The position numbers were made by a program, and so were the translations under genes. Positions 35,703 to 45,582 of a stretch of DNA of 64,000 bases are shown here, one piece after another. Under the pieces are notes generated by a model. That model was not told where the DNA came from. It made no database searches and saw only the letters and a program-made list of their open reading frames with translations. The DNA is from Candidatus Nitrotoga sp. M5. Its GTDB lineage: Bacteria; Pseudomonadota; Gammaproteobacteria; Burkholderiales; Gallionellaceae. Position 1 is the first letter of the stretch; each line of letters opens with the position of its first letter. Where the stretch lies: NCBI RefSeq assembly GCF_927904885.1, contig NZ_CAKMNW010000005.1:1-64000 (forward strand), in the 5' to 3' direction.

Positions 35703-35752
35703 TCGTTAACAGTAATCGGTGAACTTGCGCTCCATTTAGCAAGGCGTTAAAA
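35703..35752 (+). repeat. attC-like site 7
   Basis: It runs from CGTTAACAG to GTTAAAA. A hairpin AACTTGC...GCAAGGCGTT is visible. It lies between two cassette genes at the expected place, but the pairing is shorter than in sites 1, 2 and 6. Confidence 0.6.
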
Positions 35753-35798
35753 AGTTAATAGTATTTATCGAGCTTGTTTAAATTTGGAAGGCATCCTG

Positions 35799-36272
35799 AT
35801 GCGTAAAAAAATTATTAGTACAGATGACAAAAAAAAGTTTAATTCTGATCATCACTGGCTAGATCTAGAAAAAATTTCGGTAGTTGAAGTCACTTCAGAG
35901 GAGGAAGCATTTCCTATCGAATCCGCACTGCTACCCGGTAAAGTCTCGGGGTGGCGTGCCTCAAGTCAAGGAAAACAGATGATCAGGATTCTCTTCGACA
36001 ATCCTCAGAGGCTCCGATGGATCAGGTTGAAATTTGAAGAGTTAGAGATTGAGCGTACGCAAGAATATGATTTGCGTTGGTCTCCGGATGGTGGTCAATC
36101 GTACCAAGAAATTATAAGGCAGCAGTGGAACTTCAGCCCTGAAGGTGCGACCAATGAAACTGAAGATTACCAGGTAGAGCTTCCGACAGTCACTATTCTT
36201 GAGCTGAGCATCAATCCAGATATAAGTGGGAGAAATGCATTTGCGTCTTTAAAGGAGTTACGGCTTGCTTAA
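35799..36272 (+). CDS. Discoidin/carbohydrate-binding-like protein
   Basis: A 157-residue soluble protein with a beta-sandwich pattern like F5/8-type (discoidin) domains: WLDLEKISVVEVTSEEEAFP, GWRASSQGKQMIRILFDNPQ, RLRWIRLKFEE, LRWSPDGGQSYQEI and a C-terminal strand LELSINPDISG. It is probably a ligand-binding domain with no catalytic part. ATG 35799 follows a GGAAGG ribosome site; a TTG at 35784 is a less likely start. It is a cassette gene closed by attC-like site 8. Confidence 0.65.
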   Translation: MRKKIISTDDKKKFNSDHHWLDLEKISVVEVTSEEEAFPIESALLPGKVSGWRASSQGKQMIRILFDNPQRLRWIRLKFEELEIERTQEYDLRWSPDGGQSYQEIIRQQWNFSPEGATNETEDYQVELPTVTILELSINPDISGRNAFASLKELRLA

Positions 36273-36320
36273 CATAGCGAGGTCAAACGGGCAAATTTCC
36301 GCTGACCGCGAACGTTATGC
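36269..36320 (+). repeat. attC-like site 8
   Basis: It runs from CTTAACATAGCG to a GTTATGC core (36314-36320). Arms GCGAGGTCA and TGACCGCG pair. It is the last clear attC of the array. A second AACGTTATG occurs 24 bp further on. Confidence 0.72.
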
Positions 36321-36699
36321 AATCAATAAAAAGTAACGTTATGGCAAAAATTAATAAGCTTATAGTGAGCTCAAACTACACCTCAAAAGGCAACCAGGTC
36401 AGGCCTTGCAGAACGGCATAAAATGATTACAATAATAGATCTTGCACCATCGCCGCGTTCGTCATCTCACGCAGTTTTTTGTTGTTTTGGCTGAAGGTAT
36501 GCGCCAACTTCCAACAACATAGTATGAGCAAATTGTAGATGGCGCGCCGGTACGCAAAGGTCAACGCCCTGCATTGTGCTGCAAAGGTAAAATGTCAGCC
36601 GGAAGAACTTGCCAGACACCTGTGTAATCCTTGACCCTGCAATGAACGTGCTGCTAATATACCCAGTGAATCACTCAACTAATTTTTAGAGGCTATAAC
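36321..36699. other. Array end, no firm gene
   Basis: A 26-codon frame (36341-36421) begins at ATG inside GTTATGG and may be a truncated cassette gene. On the minus strand, about 36430-36590 reads FAYRRAIYNLLILCCWKLAHT then FSQNNKKLREMT, ending LLL-stop. It looks protein-like but is unassigned and has no start. The end AATTTTTAGAGGC (36680) matches the end of the inverted-repeat family. The grxD promoter should also lie here. Confidence 0.35.
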
Positions 36700-37008
36700 A
36701 TGAACGTACAAGAGCTCATCAAAGAACAGGTAACCAACAATCCTGTAGTGTTATATATGAAAGGCACAGCAGATTCCCCACAATGTGGATTTTCTGCAAA
36801 TGTAGTACAAACTCTCAGGGCATGCGGCGTGACAAGCTTTTTCACCGTTGACGTGCTCTCTGATCCGGCAATCCGCCAAGGCATCAAGGAGTATTCTGAT
36901 TGGCCGACTGTTCCTCAGCTTTATGTGCATGGTAAATTCGTCGGTGGCTGCGACATCGTGAATGAAATGTATAACAACGGAGAGTTGAAGACAGTACTAC
37001 ATTCATAG
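36700..37008 (+). CDS. grxD: Monothiol glutaredoxin
   Basis: A 102-residue CGFS-type glutaredoxin with C29-G30-F31-S32, the WPTVPQLYVHGKFVGGCDIV glutathione-binding segment and a conserved KGT loop. These proteins carry and transfer Fe-S clusters. An AGAGG ribosome site precedes the ATG. It marks the return to core genome after the integron region and has a terminator directly downstream. Confidence 0.96.
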   Translation: MNVQELIKEQVTNNPVVLYMKGTADSPQCGFSANVVQTLRACGVTSFFTVDVLSDPAIRQGIKEYSDWPTVPQLYVHGKFVGGCDIVNEMYNNGELKTVLHS

Positions 37009-37037
37009 CACAATGGTTTTGGTATTGAGTTTTTTTT

Positions 37038-37061
37038 GGGCGACCGCAAGGTCGCCTTTTT
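37038..37061 (+). terminator. Rho-independent terminator after grxD
   Basis: Stem GGCGACC, loop GCAA, stem GGTCGCC, followed by TTTTT. On the minus strand the hairpin is followed by A residues, so it serves only grxD. Confidence 0.9.
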
Positions 37062-37066
37062 AATGT

Positions 37067-38461
37067 TTAAATTGACCCTGCGAGGTGCTTGCGCGCTTGC
37101 GCGATGGCCGTTTCAACCTGCTGCGGTGCGGTGCCGCCGATGTGGTTGCGGCTGGCTAACGAACCTTCCAGAGTGAGTACAGAGTAGACGTCATTTGCAA
37201 TAAGTGACGAAAATTGTTGTAGTTCTTCCAGTTTTAGATCGCTCAAGTCACAATTTCGCTGTTCGGCAAAGCGCACAGCCAGCGCGACCGCTTCGTGTGC
37301 ATCACGAAACGGCATTCCTTTTTTGACCAGATAATCAGCCAAGTCTGTGGCCGTGGCATAACCTTGCAACGCTGCGTTGCGCATGGCTGCCGGCTTGACA
37401 GTAATGCCGCCTACCATGTCGGCGTAGATGCGTAATGTCTGGGTTAGTGTATCTACCGTATCGAACAGGGGCTCTTTGTCTTCCTGATTATCTTTATTGT
37501 AGGCCAGTGGTTGGCCTTTCATCAGAGTCAATAACGTTACCAGATTACCGTTCACGCGGCCGGTCTTGCCGCGTACTAGTTCCGGCACGTCAGGATTTTT
37601 TTTCTGCGGCATGATGGAAGATCCAGTGCAATATCGGTCAGCAATGTCGATGAAGCCGAAGCGTGGGTTCATCCACAGGATCAATTCTTCTGACAGGCGC
37701 GATAAATGTGTCATGGTGAGTGCTGCGCAACAATTAAACTCGATGGCGAAATCGCGATCGGATACCGCGTCCAGAGAGTTTTCACATACTCCGTCGAAAC
37801 CAAGTAACTCTGCCACCATTTCGCGCTTAATCGGGTAGCTGGTACCTGCTAATGCGGCCGCACCAAGTGGCAGGCGGTTGACGCGCTTTCGGCAATCGAT
37901 GATGCGTTCCTCATCGCGCTTTAGCATCTCGAAATATGCCATCAGGTGATGCGCGAAACTCACCGGTTGTGCCACCTGTAGATGGGTGTAGCCAGGTATT
38001 ATTGTGTGTGTGTGCTGTGCGGCAAGATCAACTATTGCAGATTGCAAACTGCGAATGAGTTCGTGCAGGTCGTCGATGGCGTGACGCAAATATAAGCGCA
38101 CATCGGTTGCTACTTGGTCGTTACGCGAGCGTCCGGTATGCAAACGCTTGCCTGCATCGCCTACTAGAGTGGTCAGCCGCTTTTCGATATTAAGATGCAC
38201 GTCTTCCAGATCCAGTGACCAAGCGAATTCGTCATTGAGAATTTCATGTTCGATTTGTGCCATGCCACGACGGATATCAATTAAATCCTGCGCGGCAATG
38301 ATGCCGCATGCCTCCAGCATCTGCGCATGAGCCAGCGAAGCATGAATATCGAACGGTGCTAGTCGTTTATCAAACTCTATCGAAGCTGTATAACGCTTCA
38401 CTAATTCTGCAACTGGTTCGGCAAATCGTCCCGACCAGGTGTTATTGTCTTGCATAGTCAT
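37067..38461 (-). CDS. argH: Argininosuccinate lyase
   Basis: ArgH cleaves argininosuccinate to arginine and fumarate, the last arginine step. From ATG 38461 it has 464 residues. The fumarase-superfamily signature [12 protein letters not shown] with the catalytic Ser loop is present, as are [13 protein letters not shown] and [10 protein letters not shown]. Another ATG is two codons downstream. It is divergent from the sensor kinase gene, and their 5' ends are close. The argH/algZ-like/algR-like neighbourhood is typical of beta- and gammaproteobacteria. Confidence 0.96.
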   Translation of the reverse strand: MTMQDNNTWSGRFAEPVAELVKRYTASIEFDKRLAPFDIHASLAHAQMLEACGIIAAQDLIDIRRGMAQIEHEILNDEFAWSLDLEDVHLNIEKRLTTLVGDAGKRLHTGRSRNDQVATDVRLYLRHAIDDLHELIRSLQSAIVDLAAQHTHTIIPGYTHLQVAQPVSFAHHLMAYFEMLKRDEERIIDCRKRVNRLPLGAAALAGTSYPIKREMVAELLGFDGVCENSLDAVSDRDFAIEFNCCAALTMTHLSRLSEELILWMNPRFGFIDIADRYCTGSSIMPQKKNPDVPELVRGKTGRVNGNLVTLLTLMKGQPLAYNKDNQEDKEPLFDTVDTLTQTLRIYADMVGGITVKPAAMRNAALQGYATATDLADYLVKKGMPFRDAHEAVALAVRFAEQRNCDLSDLKLEELQQFSSLIANDVYSVLTLEGSLASRNHIGGTAPQQVETAIAQARKHLAGSI

Positions 38462-38506
38462 CGTCTCTTGTCCAGAATGTGCGGTATAAACAGAGATGTC
38501 TCTGTC

Positions 38507-39586
38507 ATGCCAAAGATGCAAAGTATAAATCAAAACACGCTGTCCAATACGTTACCCAATTTTCGAAGCTGGGGTGTCATATTGCAGAGTCTGCTGCTAG
38601 TCAATAGCATGGTGATGTTACTTGCCATTGCAGAGGCGTCATCTTGGCAGAATATTGCCGAGTGCATGATAGACATTTCAACGTTGCTGCAACCTGTGTT
38701 GTTGTTGTGCTTGTCGCTATTGTTCATGCTAAACCCTTGGCTAGAGCGATTGACTTACAAGCAGGGCGCCACTGTAGTGCTGCTATTGGTAATGGCTGTC
38801 ACTTTGATGATTTATCATTTTGGGAGCCAGCTGTTTGTTTACGCCATAGCGCATGGGTATTTCTATTCAGGGCGTAACGCCTTGCTCGGTAGTGTAATTG
38901 CTGGCCTTTTGTTAGCCTATTTTCGATTTCGTGTCTGTGTTCCTCCCCCAGTTCTGGATGAGGCGCGGTTACAGGCCTTGCAGGCTCGTATCCGTCCGCA
39001 TTTCCTGTTTAATACTATTAATGCTGTGCTCGGTATCATGCGCGCCGACCCCAAGCGTGCTGAGACTGCATTGGAAGATATGGCCGACTTGTTCCGCATG
39101 GCGATGTCGCACGATGGTGATCTAGCGCCTGCGCGGCAAGAAGTGGCACTTGCGCGTCAGTACCTCGCGCTGGAACAATTACGCTTGGGTGACCGTCTAA
39201 AGGTAAACTGGTATACCGAAAACATGCCGGATGATGCGCTGCTGCCCCCACTGATATTGCAGCCGCTACTTGAAAATGCCGTATATCACGGCATAGAGCC
39301 AATGGCCAAGGGCGGGTTTGTCGATATCAAGCTGTATCGCAAAGACAATGAAATTCACTGCGAGATGTATAACCCACGTCAGGAACAAGGTAGCCACCAT
39401 GTAGGCAACAAAATGGCATTGAGCAATATACGTGAACGTTTAGCACTGCAATTCAATGCCGATGCAAGTTACACGGTAGAGATTGGCAAGAATTTTTACC
39501 GTGTGCATATCAAGCTGCCGTATGTTAAAGAGTCCCCACAATCTCATCCTTTCCGTGATAAAGGCAAAGTTAAAACGCTTGCGTGA
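38507..39586 (+). CDS. LytS/AlgZ-type sensor histidine kinase
   Basis: A 359-residue membrane kinase. Four hydrophobic segments (about 20-145) form the sensor part. The phosphoacceptor is in [18 protein letters not shown], followed by a HATPase region with [19 protein letters not shown] (N box). It is the AlgZ/FimS type that pairs with LytTR regulators. The start is uncertain: in-frame ATGs at 38450, 38477, 38507 and 38516 exist, and I favour 38507 because it precedes the first helix without overlapping argH. The partner regulator follows 42 bp downstream. Confidence 0.88.
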   Translation: MPKMQSINQNTLSNTLPNFRSWGVILQSLLLVNSMVMLLAIAEASSWQNIAECMIDISTLLQPVLLLCLSLLFMLNPWLERLTYKQGATVVLLLVMAVTLMIYHFGSQLFVYAIAHGYFYSGRNALLGSVIAGLLLAYFRFRVCVPPPVLDEARLQALQARIRPHFLFNTINAVLGIMRADPKRAETALEDMADLFRMAMSHDGDLAPARQEVALARQYLALEQLRLGDRLKVNWYTENMPDDALLPPLILQPLLENAVYHGIEPMAKGGFVDIKLYRKDNEIHCEMYNPRQEQGSHHVGNKMALSNIRERLALQFNADASYTVEIGKNFYRVHIKLPYVKESPQSHPFRDKGKVKTLA

Positions 39587-39628
39587 AGAGAAGGGGGTAT
39601 TGTTCAGTGTTGTCTTAAGGAGAGTCCA

Positions 39629-40393
39629 GTGACCGATGTTGAAATGCCACTCACTGTTTTTATAGTGGATGACGAGCCGCCTGCACGTAATCGCCTTAAG
39701 GATCTGCTTAACGATTGCGTCGAGCAACTGCCGCTGCAACTGATGGGTGAAGCAGGTAACGGATACGAGGCGCTGGATAAGTTATCCGAACTACAAGTTG
39801 ATGTGGTGTTGGTAGATATCCGGATGCCGCAAATGGATGGCATTGAGTTGGCGCGACATCTCAATAAGTTGCCTAAACCGCCAGCAATCATTTTTACGAC
39901 AGCTTTTGAGACTCACGCTATTCAGGCTTTTGAGTTACATGCCGTTGATTATCTCCTTAAACCTATTCGGCTCGGTCGTTTGTTTGATGCTCTCATGCGT
40001 ACGCGTTCTGCTCTGCCCTTACGCAGCGAAAAGCTGCAGGAACTTGCCCCAGAGCCGCGAAAAAATATTGCAATTCGCGAGCGTGGCAAGATCCATCTTA
40101 TTCCCACCGAAAAAGTGCTGTACCTTCGTGCTGAGCTGAAATACGTTACCGTGCGCACAGTGGAACGCGAGTACCTGATTGAAGAATCGCTCGGCGCGCT
40201 GGAAAAGGAATTTGCTACACGTTTCATTCGTATCCACCGCAATTGTTTGGTGGCTAAAGACGAGATCGTTGGTTTTGAAAAAGCTGCCGATGAGAAAGGC
40301 GGCGAACCTCACTGGACAGTCAATCTCAAGGGATTGAACGAGACGTTACCGATTAGTCGCAGACAGCGATTTATAGTAAAAGAGTTTGGTTAG
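39629..40393 (+). CDS. LytTR-family response regulator (AlgR-like)
   Basis: A 254-residue regulator. The receiver has the acidic pair in IVDDEPPAR, phosphoacceptor Asp in VVLVDIRMPQMDG and the conserved K in YLLKPI. The C-terminal LytTR DNA-binding domain has IAIRERGKIHLIPTEKVLYL and FIRIHRNCLV. The start is GTG with a strong AAGGAGAG ribosome site. It forms a two-component system with the upstream kinase. In relatives this pair precedes hemC; here an inverted-repeat element and ppc lie between. Confidence 0.93.
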   Translation: MTDVEMPLTVFIVDDEPPARNRLKDLLNDCVEQLPLQLMGEAGNGYEALDKLSELQVDVVLVDIRMPQMDGIELARHLNKLPKPPAIIFTTAFETHAIQAFELHAVDYLLKPIRLGRLFDALMRTRSALPLRSEKLQELAPEPRKNIAIRERGKIHLIPTEKVLYLRAELKYVTVRTVEREYLIEESLGALEKEFATRFIRIHRNCLVAKDEIVGFEKAADEKGGEPHWTVNLKGLNETLPISRRQRFIVKEFG

Positions 40394-40437
40394 CTGGGTG
40401 TGGTTGCTCAAAGCTTTCGGGCACATCTATTAAAGAT

Positions 40438-40597
40438 GGGCAGCTCTGAAATTCAATTTTGCGAGCGGCCGTTTTGCTGCTTGTCCCATTCGCCACAATA
40501 GGGCGTTACTCGAAAAGATGTCGATGGCATTCCCACTATATGCCGCGCTCAAGTTATTACTTGTGTCTTGCCTGAAAATTTGAATTTTTAGAGGCGA
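40438..40597. repeat. Terminal-inverted-repeat element, copy 2 (MITE-like)
   Basis: The left end GGGCAGCTCTGAAATTCAATTTTGCG and right end TTTGAATTTTTAGAGGCG are inverted copies. It is inserted the other way round from copies 1 and 3: its left arm carries the TCGCAAAATTGAAT/GCGGC string in complement. It lies between the algR-like gene and ppc, both ending here. Confidence 0.8.
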
Positions 40598-40706
40598 ACT
40601 AATGTTTGTTGCAACAGCGTACATGCAGGTTTTTCAAACCGCTTAAATATATCCAAAGCCTTTCTAAAACCTGCATGTAAATTGAATGGCAGTAATATTG
40701 CCTCGA

Positions 40707-43478
40707 CTATCCGCTATTTCGTAAACCTGCTGCAATTCCGTTTATTGTCAGGTGTATCCCACGTTTAACTAAGTAGTGGTTATCACCCGCGCGGTGGCGG
40801 TGTAATAATCCCACTTGCAGGTGGTTAAGCGGGTCGATATAGGGAGTGCGCGTAGTGAGGCTGCGCGCCAAGGTAGGATTACCTTCCAGCAAAGTGGTCG
40901 CGCCGGTGATTGCGAACAGCATGTCCACTGTGCGCTGCCATTCTGTTTCAATCATGCCGAATATGTTGTGACGTAAGGTTTCGTCAGGCACTAATTCTGC
41001 ATAACGTGAGGCGATGCCCATGTCTGTTTTCGACAGAACCATGTCCAAGTTGGAGAGCAGGCCGCGAAAAAAAGCCCAATTTTTATACATGGCTTGTAGT
41101 TGCTGTAGCCCAGACTCACCTTCACGTTCAATAAATTGTTGTATCGCGCTGCCAAACCCATACCAGCCAGGCAATAGTACACGGTTCAAACTCCAACTGA
41201 ACACCCAAGGAATTGCACGCAAGTCTTCGATGTTGTTGGAGGCATTACGCGAGGCGGGGCGACTACCGATGTTGAGTTCAGCAATCTCTCGGATCGGAGT
41301 AGAAGCGAAAAAATAATCGGTAAAACCGGGCGTTTCATATACCAACTTGCGGTAGGAGGCGAAGGCGTCCAGACTGAGTGCTTCCGCAATACGGAGGTAT
41401 TCCGGCATGGAACTACCATTGTCATCGCCATGGTTATGCAGTAGCGTTGCTTCCATGGTGGCGGCGATGAGAATTTCAAGATTGCGTCGTCCGATCTCAG
41501 GGTCAGAGTATTTGCTGGAGATGACTTCACCCTGCTCTGTAATGCGAATTTGAGCGTTTACGCTGCCAGGCGGCTGTGCCAGGATAGCCTCGTAACTTGG
41601 ACCACCACCGCGCCCTACTGTGCCGCCACGTCCGTGGAAAAGTCGCAAATCAACACCATGATTTTCGAAGACCTTAACCAGCTCGAGTTCAGCTTTATAA
41701 AGTTCCCAATTGGCGGTCAGGTAACCACCATCTTTATTACTGTCGGAATAACCGAGCATTACTTCCTGTGTATTGCCGCGGCTCTTTAGTAATTCACGGT
41801 AGAACGGAATGGAGAATAATTCGTTCATGATCACGCCGCAACTACGCAAATCGGCGATAGTCTCGAATAGCGGAATAATGTTGAGATGTAACTCATGACT
41901 GTTTTCCAACAAGCCGACCTGTTGCAGTATCAGTGCGACTTCGAGCAGGTCGCTTACAGCGTCAGCTTTGGAAATAATATAGTTGGGGAGTGCAACATGA
42001 CCAAATTGGGAGTGAATTTTGGCAGCCACTTGCATCAGTTGAAGCTCGCTTTTTACGACATCAGAATACTGTTCTATATCACTGGCCAATATCTTGCCTG
42101 TCTGTAGCGTCTTAATTAATATGCTGCAGCGTTCTGTCTCATCCAGCTTCTTATAATTGATGTTTTCAGCATTGGCGAGTATCTCGCTCACTACAAGCTC
42201 ATGCACGCCACTGTGCTGGCGCATATCCAGCGGTGCAAGATGAAAGCCGAATAGCTCGACGGCGCGGCGTAGACAACCCACTCGTCCGCGTGCCAGATAT
42301 ACTGCACCATGTTGTTCAAGCGAATTAATAATGATATCAAGGTCAGCTATATATTCTTGCGCATTAGCGTAAGGTTTGGCATTTCGGCTAACTGGGCGCA
42401 CGTGTTTAACGTGATGTCCAAGCTGTGCCGTAGTAGCTACTAATCGCGCGTAGATGGCGATTAGAGCACGGCGATAGGGCTCATCTTTGCGGCTTATTGC
42501 TCTGTCTGGCGACCGGGCGGAAAACGCTTCCAACTCTTTGCTGACTTTTACCCACCGGGTAGACAGGCTAAGCCGCTTGCGGAGCAGGTGGGTTTCTGAC
42601 AGATAATATTCCAGTGTTGTAGCCGAATGTCGCATTGCAGCATCCAGCATAACTTGATGCGTGACAAATGGGTTGCCATCACGGTCGCCCCCGATCCAGC
42701 TACCGATGCGCAGAAATGGCGGAATGCGTAGGCGCTTGCCAAAACGTGCTTCGATCTGTTTTTCCAGGCTGACATAAATTTGGGGAATTTCCCTGAAAAA
42801 GGTATATCGGTAATAGGACAGTCCATTTTTGATTTCATCCGGCACTGTTAATTTTGATGTGCGTAACATGCGCGTATGCCACAGAATCAGCACGAAGCGG
42901 CGCAATGCTTCTTCATTGTCAGCCAGCTCGTTAGGCGTCATGTTGATTCGATCGCGATCTGATAGTAAGCTGGCGATTATGAGCTGACAGTCGAGGATAC
43001 TCTTTCGTTGCACTTCGGTAGGATGTGCCGTGAGCACAGGAGAGATTAGTGCCTTGTCAAAAAATTCCTGTATCGCTTCTACGGAAATTTGCTTTTCCTG
43101 CAAACGGTCGAAAGCCAGTTCCACACTTCCTTCCCGGGGTGGGGAGTTGGCAATGAGATGCGCGCGGCGGCGACGGTTGTGATGTAAATCTTCAGTAATA
43201 TTAGCAAGTTGCGAAAAATAACTGAAAGCACGAACAACTGACAATGTATCCTGCGGTGATAACGCATCCAATATTTGTTCCAGTTGATCGCGATCGCCCT
43301 CGTCCTGAGTCTTGCGGAAATGTACTGCACAGCGGCGCACACTCTCGACCAAATCGAAGGTTTCATCGCCTTCCTGCTCGCGCAAGGTGTCACCAAGGAT
43401 ACGTCCGAGTAGACGAATGTCTTCGCGCAGTGGCGTGTCTTTTAAGCTAATATCGGCGGGCGTAGCAAGCAAGTTCAT
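40707..43478 (-). CDS. ppc: Phosphoenolpyruvate carboxylase
   Basis: Ppc makes oxaloacetate from phosphoenolpyruvate and bicarbonate, an anaplerotic step. From ATG 43478 it has 923 residues. The catalytic His is in LTAHPTEVQRKS. Other active-site segments are GGDRDGNPFVT, GYSDSNKDGG and RLFHGRGGTVGRGGGP, and the C-terminus ends GIAAGLRNSG, the conserved tail. Upstream codons to 43544 belong to the promoter region, not the protein. It is divergent from hemC with 116 bp between starts. Confidence 0.97.
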   Translation of the reverse strand: MNLLATPADISLKDTPLREDIRLLGRILGDTLREQEGDETFDLVESVRRCAVHFRKTQDEGDRDQLEQILDALSPQDTLSVVRAFSYFSQLANITEDLHHNRRRRAHLIANSPPREGSVELAFDRLQEKQISVEAIQEFFDKALISPVLTAHPTEVQRKSILDCQLIIASLLSDRDRINMTPNELADNEEALRRFVLILWHTRMLRTSKLTVPDEIKNGLSYYRYTFFREIPQIYVSLEKQIEARFGKRLRIPPFLRIGSWIGGDRDGNPFVTHQVMLDAAMRHSATTLEYYLSETHLLRKRLSLSTRWVKVSKELEAFSARSPDRAISRKDEPYRRALIAIYARLVATTAQLGHHVKHVRPVSRNAKPYANAQEYIADLDIIINSLEQHGAVYLARGRVGCLRRAVELFGFHLAPLDMRQHSGVHELVVSEILANAENINYKKLDETERCSILIKTLQTGKILASDIEQYSDVVKSELQLMQVAAKIHSQFGHVALPNYIISKADAVSDLLEVALILQQVGLLENSHELHLNIIPLFETIADLRSCGVIMNELFSIPFYRELLKSRGNTQEVMLGYSDSNKDGGYLTANWELYKAELELVKVFENHGVDLRLFHGRGGTVGRGGGPSYEAILAQPPGSVNAQIRITEQGEVISSKYSDPEIGRRNLEILIAATMEATLLHNHGDDNGSSMPEYLRIAEALSLDAFASYRKLVYETPGFTDYFFASTPIREIAELNIGSRPASRNASNNIEDLRAIPWVFSWSLNRVLLPGWYGFGSAIQQFIEREGESGLQQLQAMYKNWAFFRGLLSNLDMVLSKTDMGIASRYAELVPDETLRHNIFGMIETEWQRTVDMLFAITGATTLLEGNPTLARSLTTRTPYIDPLNHLQVGLLHRHRAGDNHYLVKRGIHLTINGIAAGLRNSG

Positions 43479-43594
43479 AGTATTTATCTTCTTAAACAGG
43501 TATCTTCTAAAACATACGGTATAACGCACGCACAATAGGCTCATGTTAGAATGCGGCGTAATCGAATTTACAACTTAAAGATTCAGGAAAACCA

Positions 43595-44539
43595 ATGAAT
43601 CAAGTATTTCAGGCGCAAGCCGTTCCAGCAAAACTGGTCATCGTATCGCGCGAAAGCGCGTTGGCAATGTGGCAGGCAGAGTTTATCCGTGATCGACTAA
43701 GCGCATTATACCAACAAACCGAAATCAGCATATTGGGCATGACTACGCAAGGCGATAAAATCCTTGATGTATCGCTATCTAAAATCGGTGGCAAGGGTTT
43801 ATTCGTAAAAGAACTTGAGACTGCGTTGGAAGATGGACGTGCTGATATTGCGGTGCATTCGTTGAAGGATATGCCAATGCATATGCCACAGGGATTTATG
43901 TTGGCCTGCATTGACAAACGAGAGGATGCGCGCGATGCCTTCGTTTCTAACCTCCATGCCAATCTTGAATCACTACCGCCGGGCAGTGTGGTAGGTACTT
44001 CGAGCTTACGCCGTGAAAGTCAGTTGCGCGCACGTTTTCCTCATTTAAAAGTTGAGTCACTGCGAGGTAATGTACAGACTCGATTGCGTAAACTGGACGA
44101 AGGTCAGTATGCCGCCATTATTCTCGCCGCTGCTGGCTTGACGCGTTTAGGCCTGGGTGATCGTATCCGCGATTTGATTTCTCCTAAGAGCAGCCTGCCA
44201 GCAGTAGGCCAGGGTGCGCTTGGCATTGAATGTCTTACTTCCCGGCCCGATCTGGAAGTATTGTTGCGACCACTGCACCATGAGGATACTGCTGCTTGTG
44301 TGCGAGCTGAGCGTGCCTTAAGTCGTGCGTTGGCGGGTAGTTGCCAGGTACCGTTAGGTGGTTTTGCAGAAATAGTCGGCAGTGAACTGCACTTGCGAGG
44401 TTTTGTCGGCAGTCCGGATGGCAGGCGCATGGCGCATGCCGAGCTAAGTGGTACAACTGCCGATCCAGAAGCATTGGGTAATGCTGTGGCGCAATCATTG
44501 CGCGCGCAGGGTGCGGATGAGATCCTTGCAGCTATATGA
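43595..44539 (+). CDS. hemC: Hydroxymethylbilane synthase (porphobilinogen deaminase)
   Basis: HemC joins four porphobilinogens to hydroxymethylbilane for haem and sirohaem. The 314-residue protein has [11 protein letters not shown], the catalytic Asp in [20 protein letters not shown], and the dipyrromethane-carrying C250 in [11 protein letters not shown]. First gene of hemCDXY, though 143 bp separate it from hemD. Confidence 0.97.
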   Translation: MNQVFQAQAVPAKLVIVSRESALAMWQAEFIRDRLSALYQQTEISILGMTTQGDKILDVSLSKIGGKGLFVKELETALEDGRADIAVHSLKDMPMHMPQGFMLACIDKREDARDAFVSNLHANLESLPPGSVVGTSSLRRESQLRARFPHLKVESLRGNVQTRLRKLDEGQYAAIILAAAGLTRLGLGDRIRDLISPKSSLPAVGQGALGIECLTSRPDLEVLLRPLHHEDTAACVRAERALSRALAGSCQVPLGGFAEIVGSELHLRGFVGSPDGRRMAHAELSGTTADPEALGNAVAQSLRAQGADEILAAI

Positions 44540-44682
44540 ACCTTGATACCAGGATACAAAAAATACAATATATTTCGGCGGTTATGGTTTTTGATTGCAA
44601 GAGCGAGTGAATTAAATTTTTAGCCCAGGATTTTTGACTTTGCACAGCAGCTTGTTTGTGATAATAAATTCATTTTGACATT

Positions 44683-45582
44683 ATGCAACAGCCACTAGCC
44701 GGATTGAATGTCGTGGTGACTCGCCCGCGCGAGCAGGCGAGGGATTTGGCTCATCGCATAACACAGGCTGGTGGACGGGCTACTCTATTTCCCCTGTTGG
44801 AAATCAGTCCGGCGCTTGACTTGCAGCCTTTGCATGCACTTGTTGCCCACTTACATGAATTCAATCTTGCTGTTTTCATTAGTCCCAATGCAGTGCGCTA
44901 TGGTATGGCAGCTATTATTGCTGCAAATAAATTTCTTTCCGTCAGTCAGTCTGGCTCTTCCAGCGTCTTTCCCCCAACAAATGGAACAGATGCGGACAGC
45001 CAAATTGGAGGGGGCGTTAGTGATTCAATTGAGCAAAACAATGAGTTACCCGCGAACTTAAAAATTGCGACGGTAGGACAAGGTAGTGCTCGCGCACTGC
45101 GTGATTACGGTGTGAAAAATGTCATCACTCCACAGGAACGTTTCGATAGCGAAGCCTTGCTGGCGTTGCCGGATTTGAAAAATATCGCAGGTTGGCGCGT
45201 GGTGATTTTTCGGGGTAATGGTGGACGCGCGGTATTGGGTGATACCCTTAAATCACGTGGCGCAAAGGTTGAGTACGTAACTTGCTACCAACGATCCAAA
45301 CCGCATCAAGAGGCCACTATGTTGCTTACTACCAACCCCGATGTCATTACAATAACCAGCAGCGAGGCTTTAAGTAATTTGTTGGAAATACTAGATCCTG
45401 TAACGAAAAAACAGCTTGCGGCTGTGCCATTATTCGTAACGCATGCACGCATTGCCGAAGCCGCGCATAAGCAGGGTTGGAGCGAGGTGGTGCTGACTGG
45501 AGAAGGGGATGATGGTTTGATATCCGGTTTGGCAATATGGGCAAAAAAAAATTCGCCTAACACAATTGGGAAGAAGCTATGA
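44683..45582 (+). CDS. hemD: Uroporphyrinogen-III synthase
   Basis: HemD closes and inverts ring D of hydroxymethylbilane. The 299-residue protein has the two-domain layout with VVVTRPREQARDLA at the start, FISPNAVRYG, IATVGQGSARAL and TITSSEALSNLLE. It is somewhat longer than the usual ~260 because of a Ser/Gly/Asp-rich loop near residues 88-120. Its stop overlaps the hemX start (ATGA). Confidence 0.93.
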   Translation: MQQPLAGLNVVVTRPREQARDLAHRITQAGGRATLFPLLEISPALDLQPLHALVAHLHEFNLAVFISPNAVRYGMAAIIAANKFLSVSQSGSSSVFPPTNGTDADSQIGGGVSDSIEQNNELPANLKIATVGQGSARALRDYGVKNVITPQERFDSEALLALPDLKNIAGWRVVIFRGNGGRAVLGDTLKSRGAKVEYVTCYQRSKPHQEATMLLTTNPDVITITSSEALSNLLEILDPVTKKQLAAVPLFVTHARIAEAAHKQGWSEVVLTGEGDDGLISGLAIWAKKNSPNTIGKKL

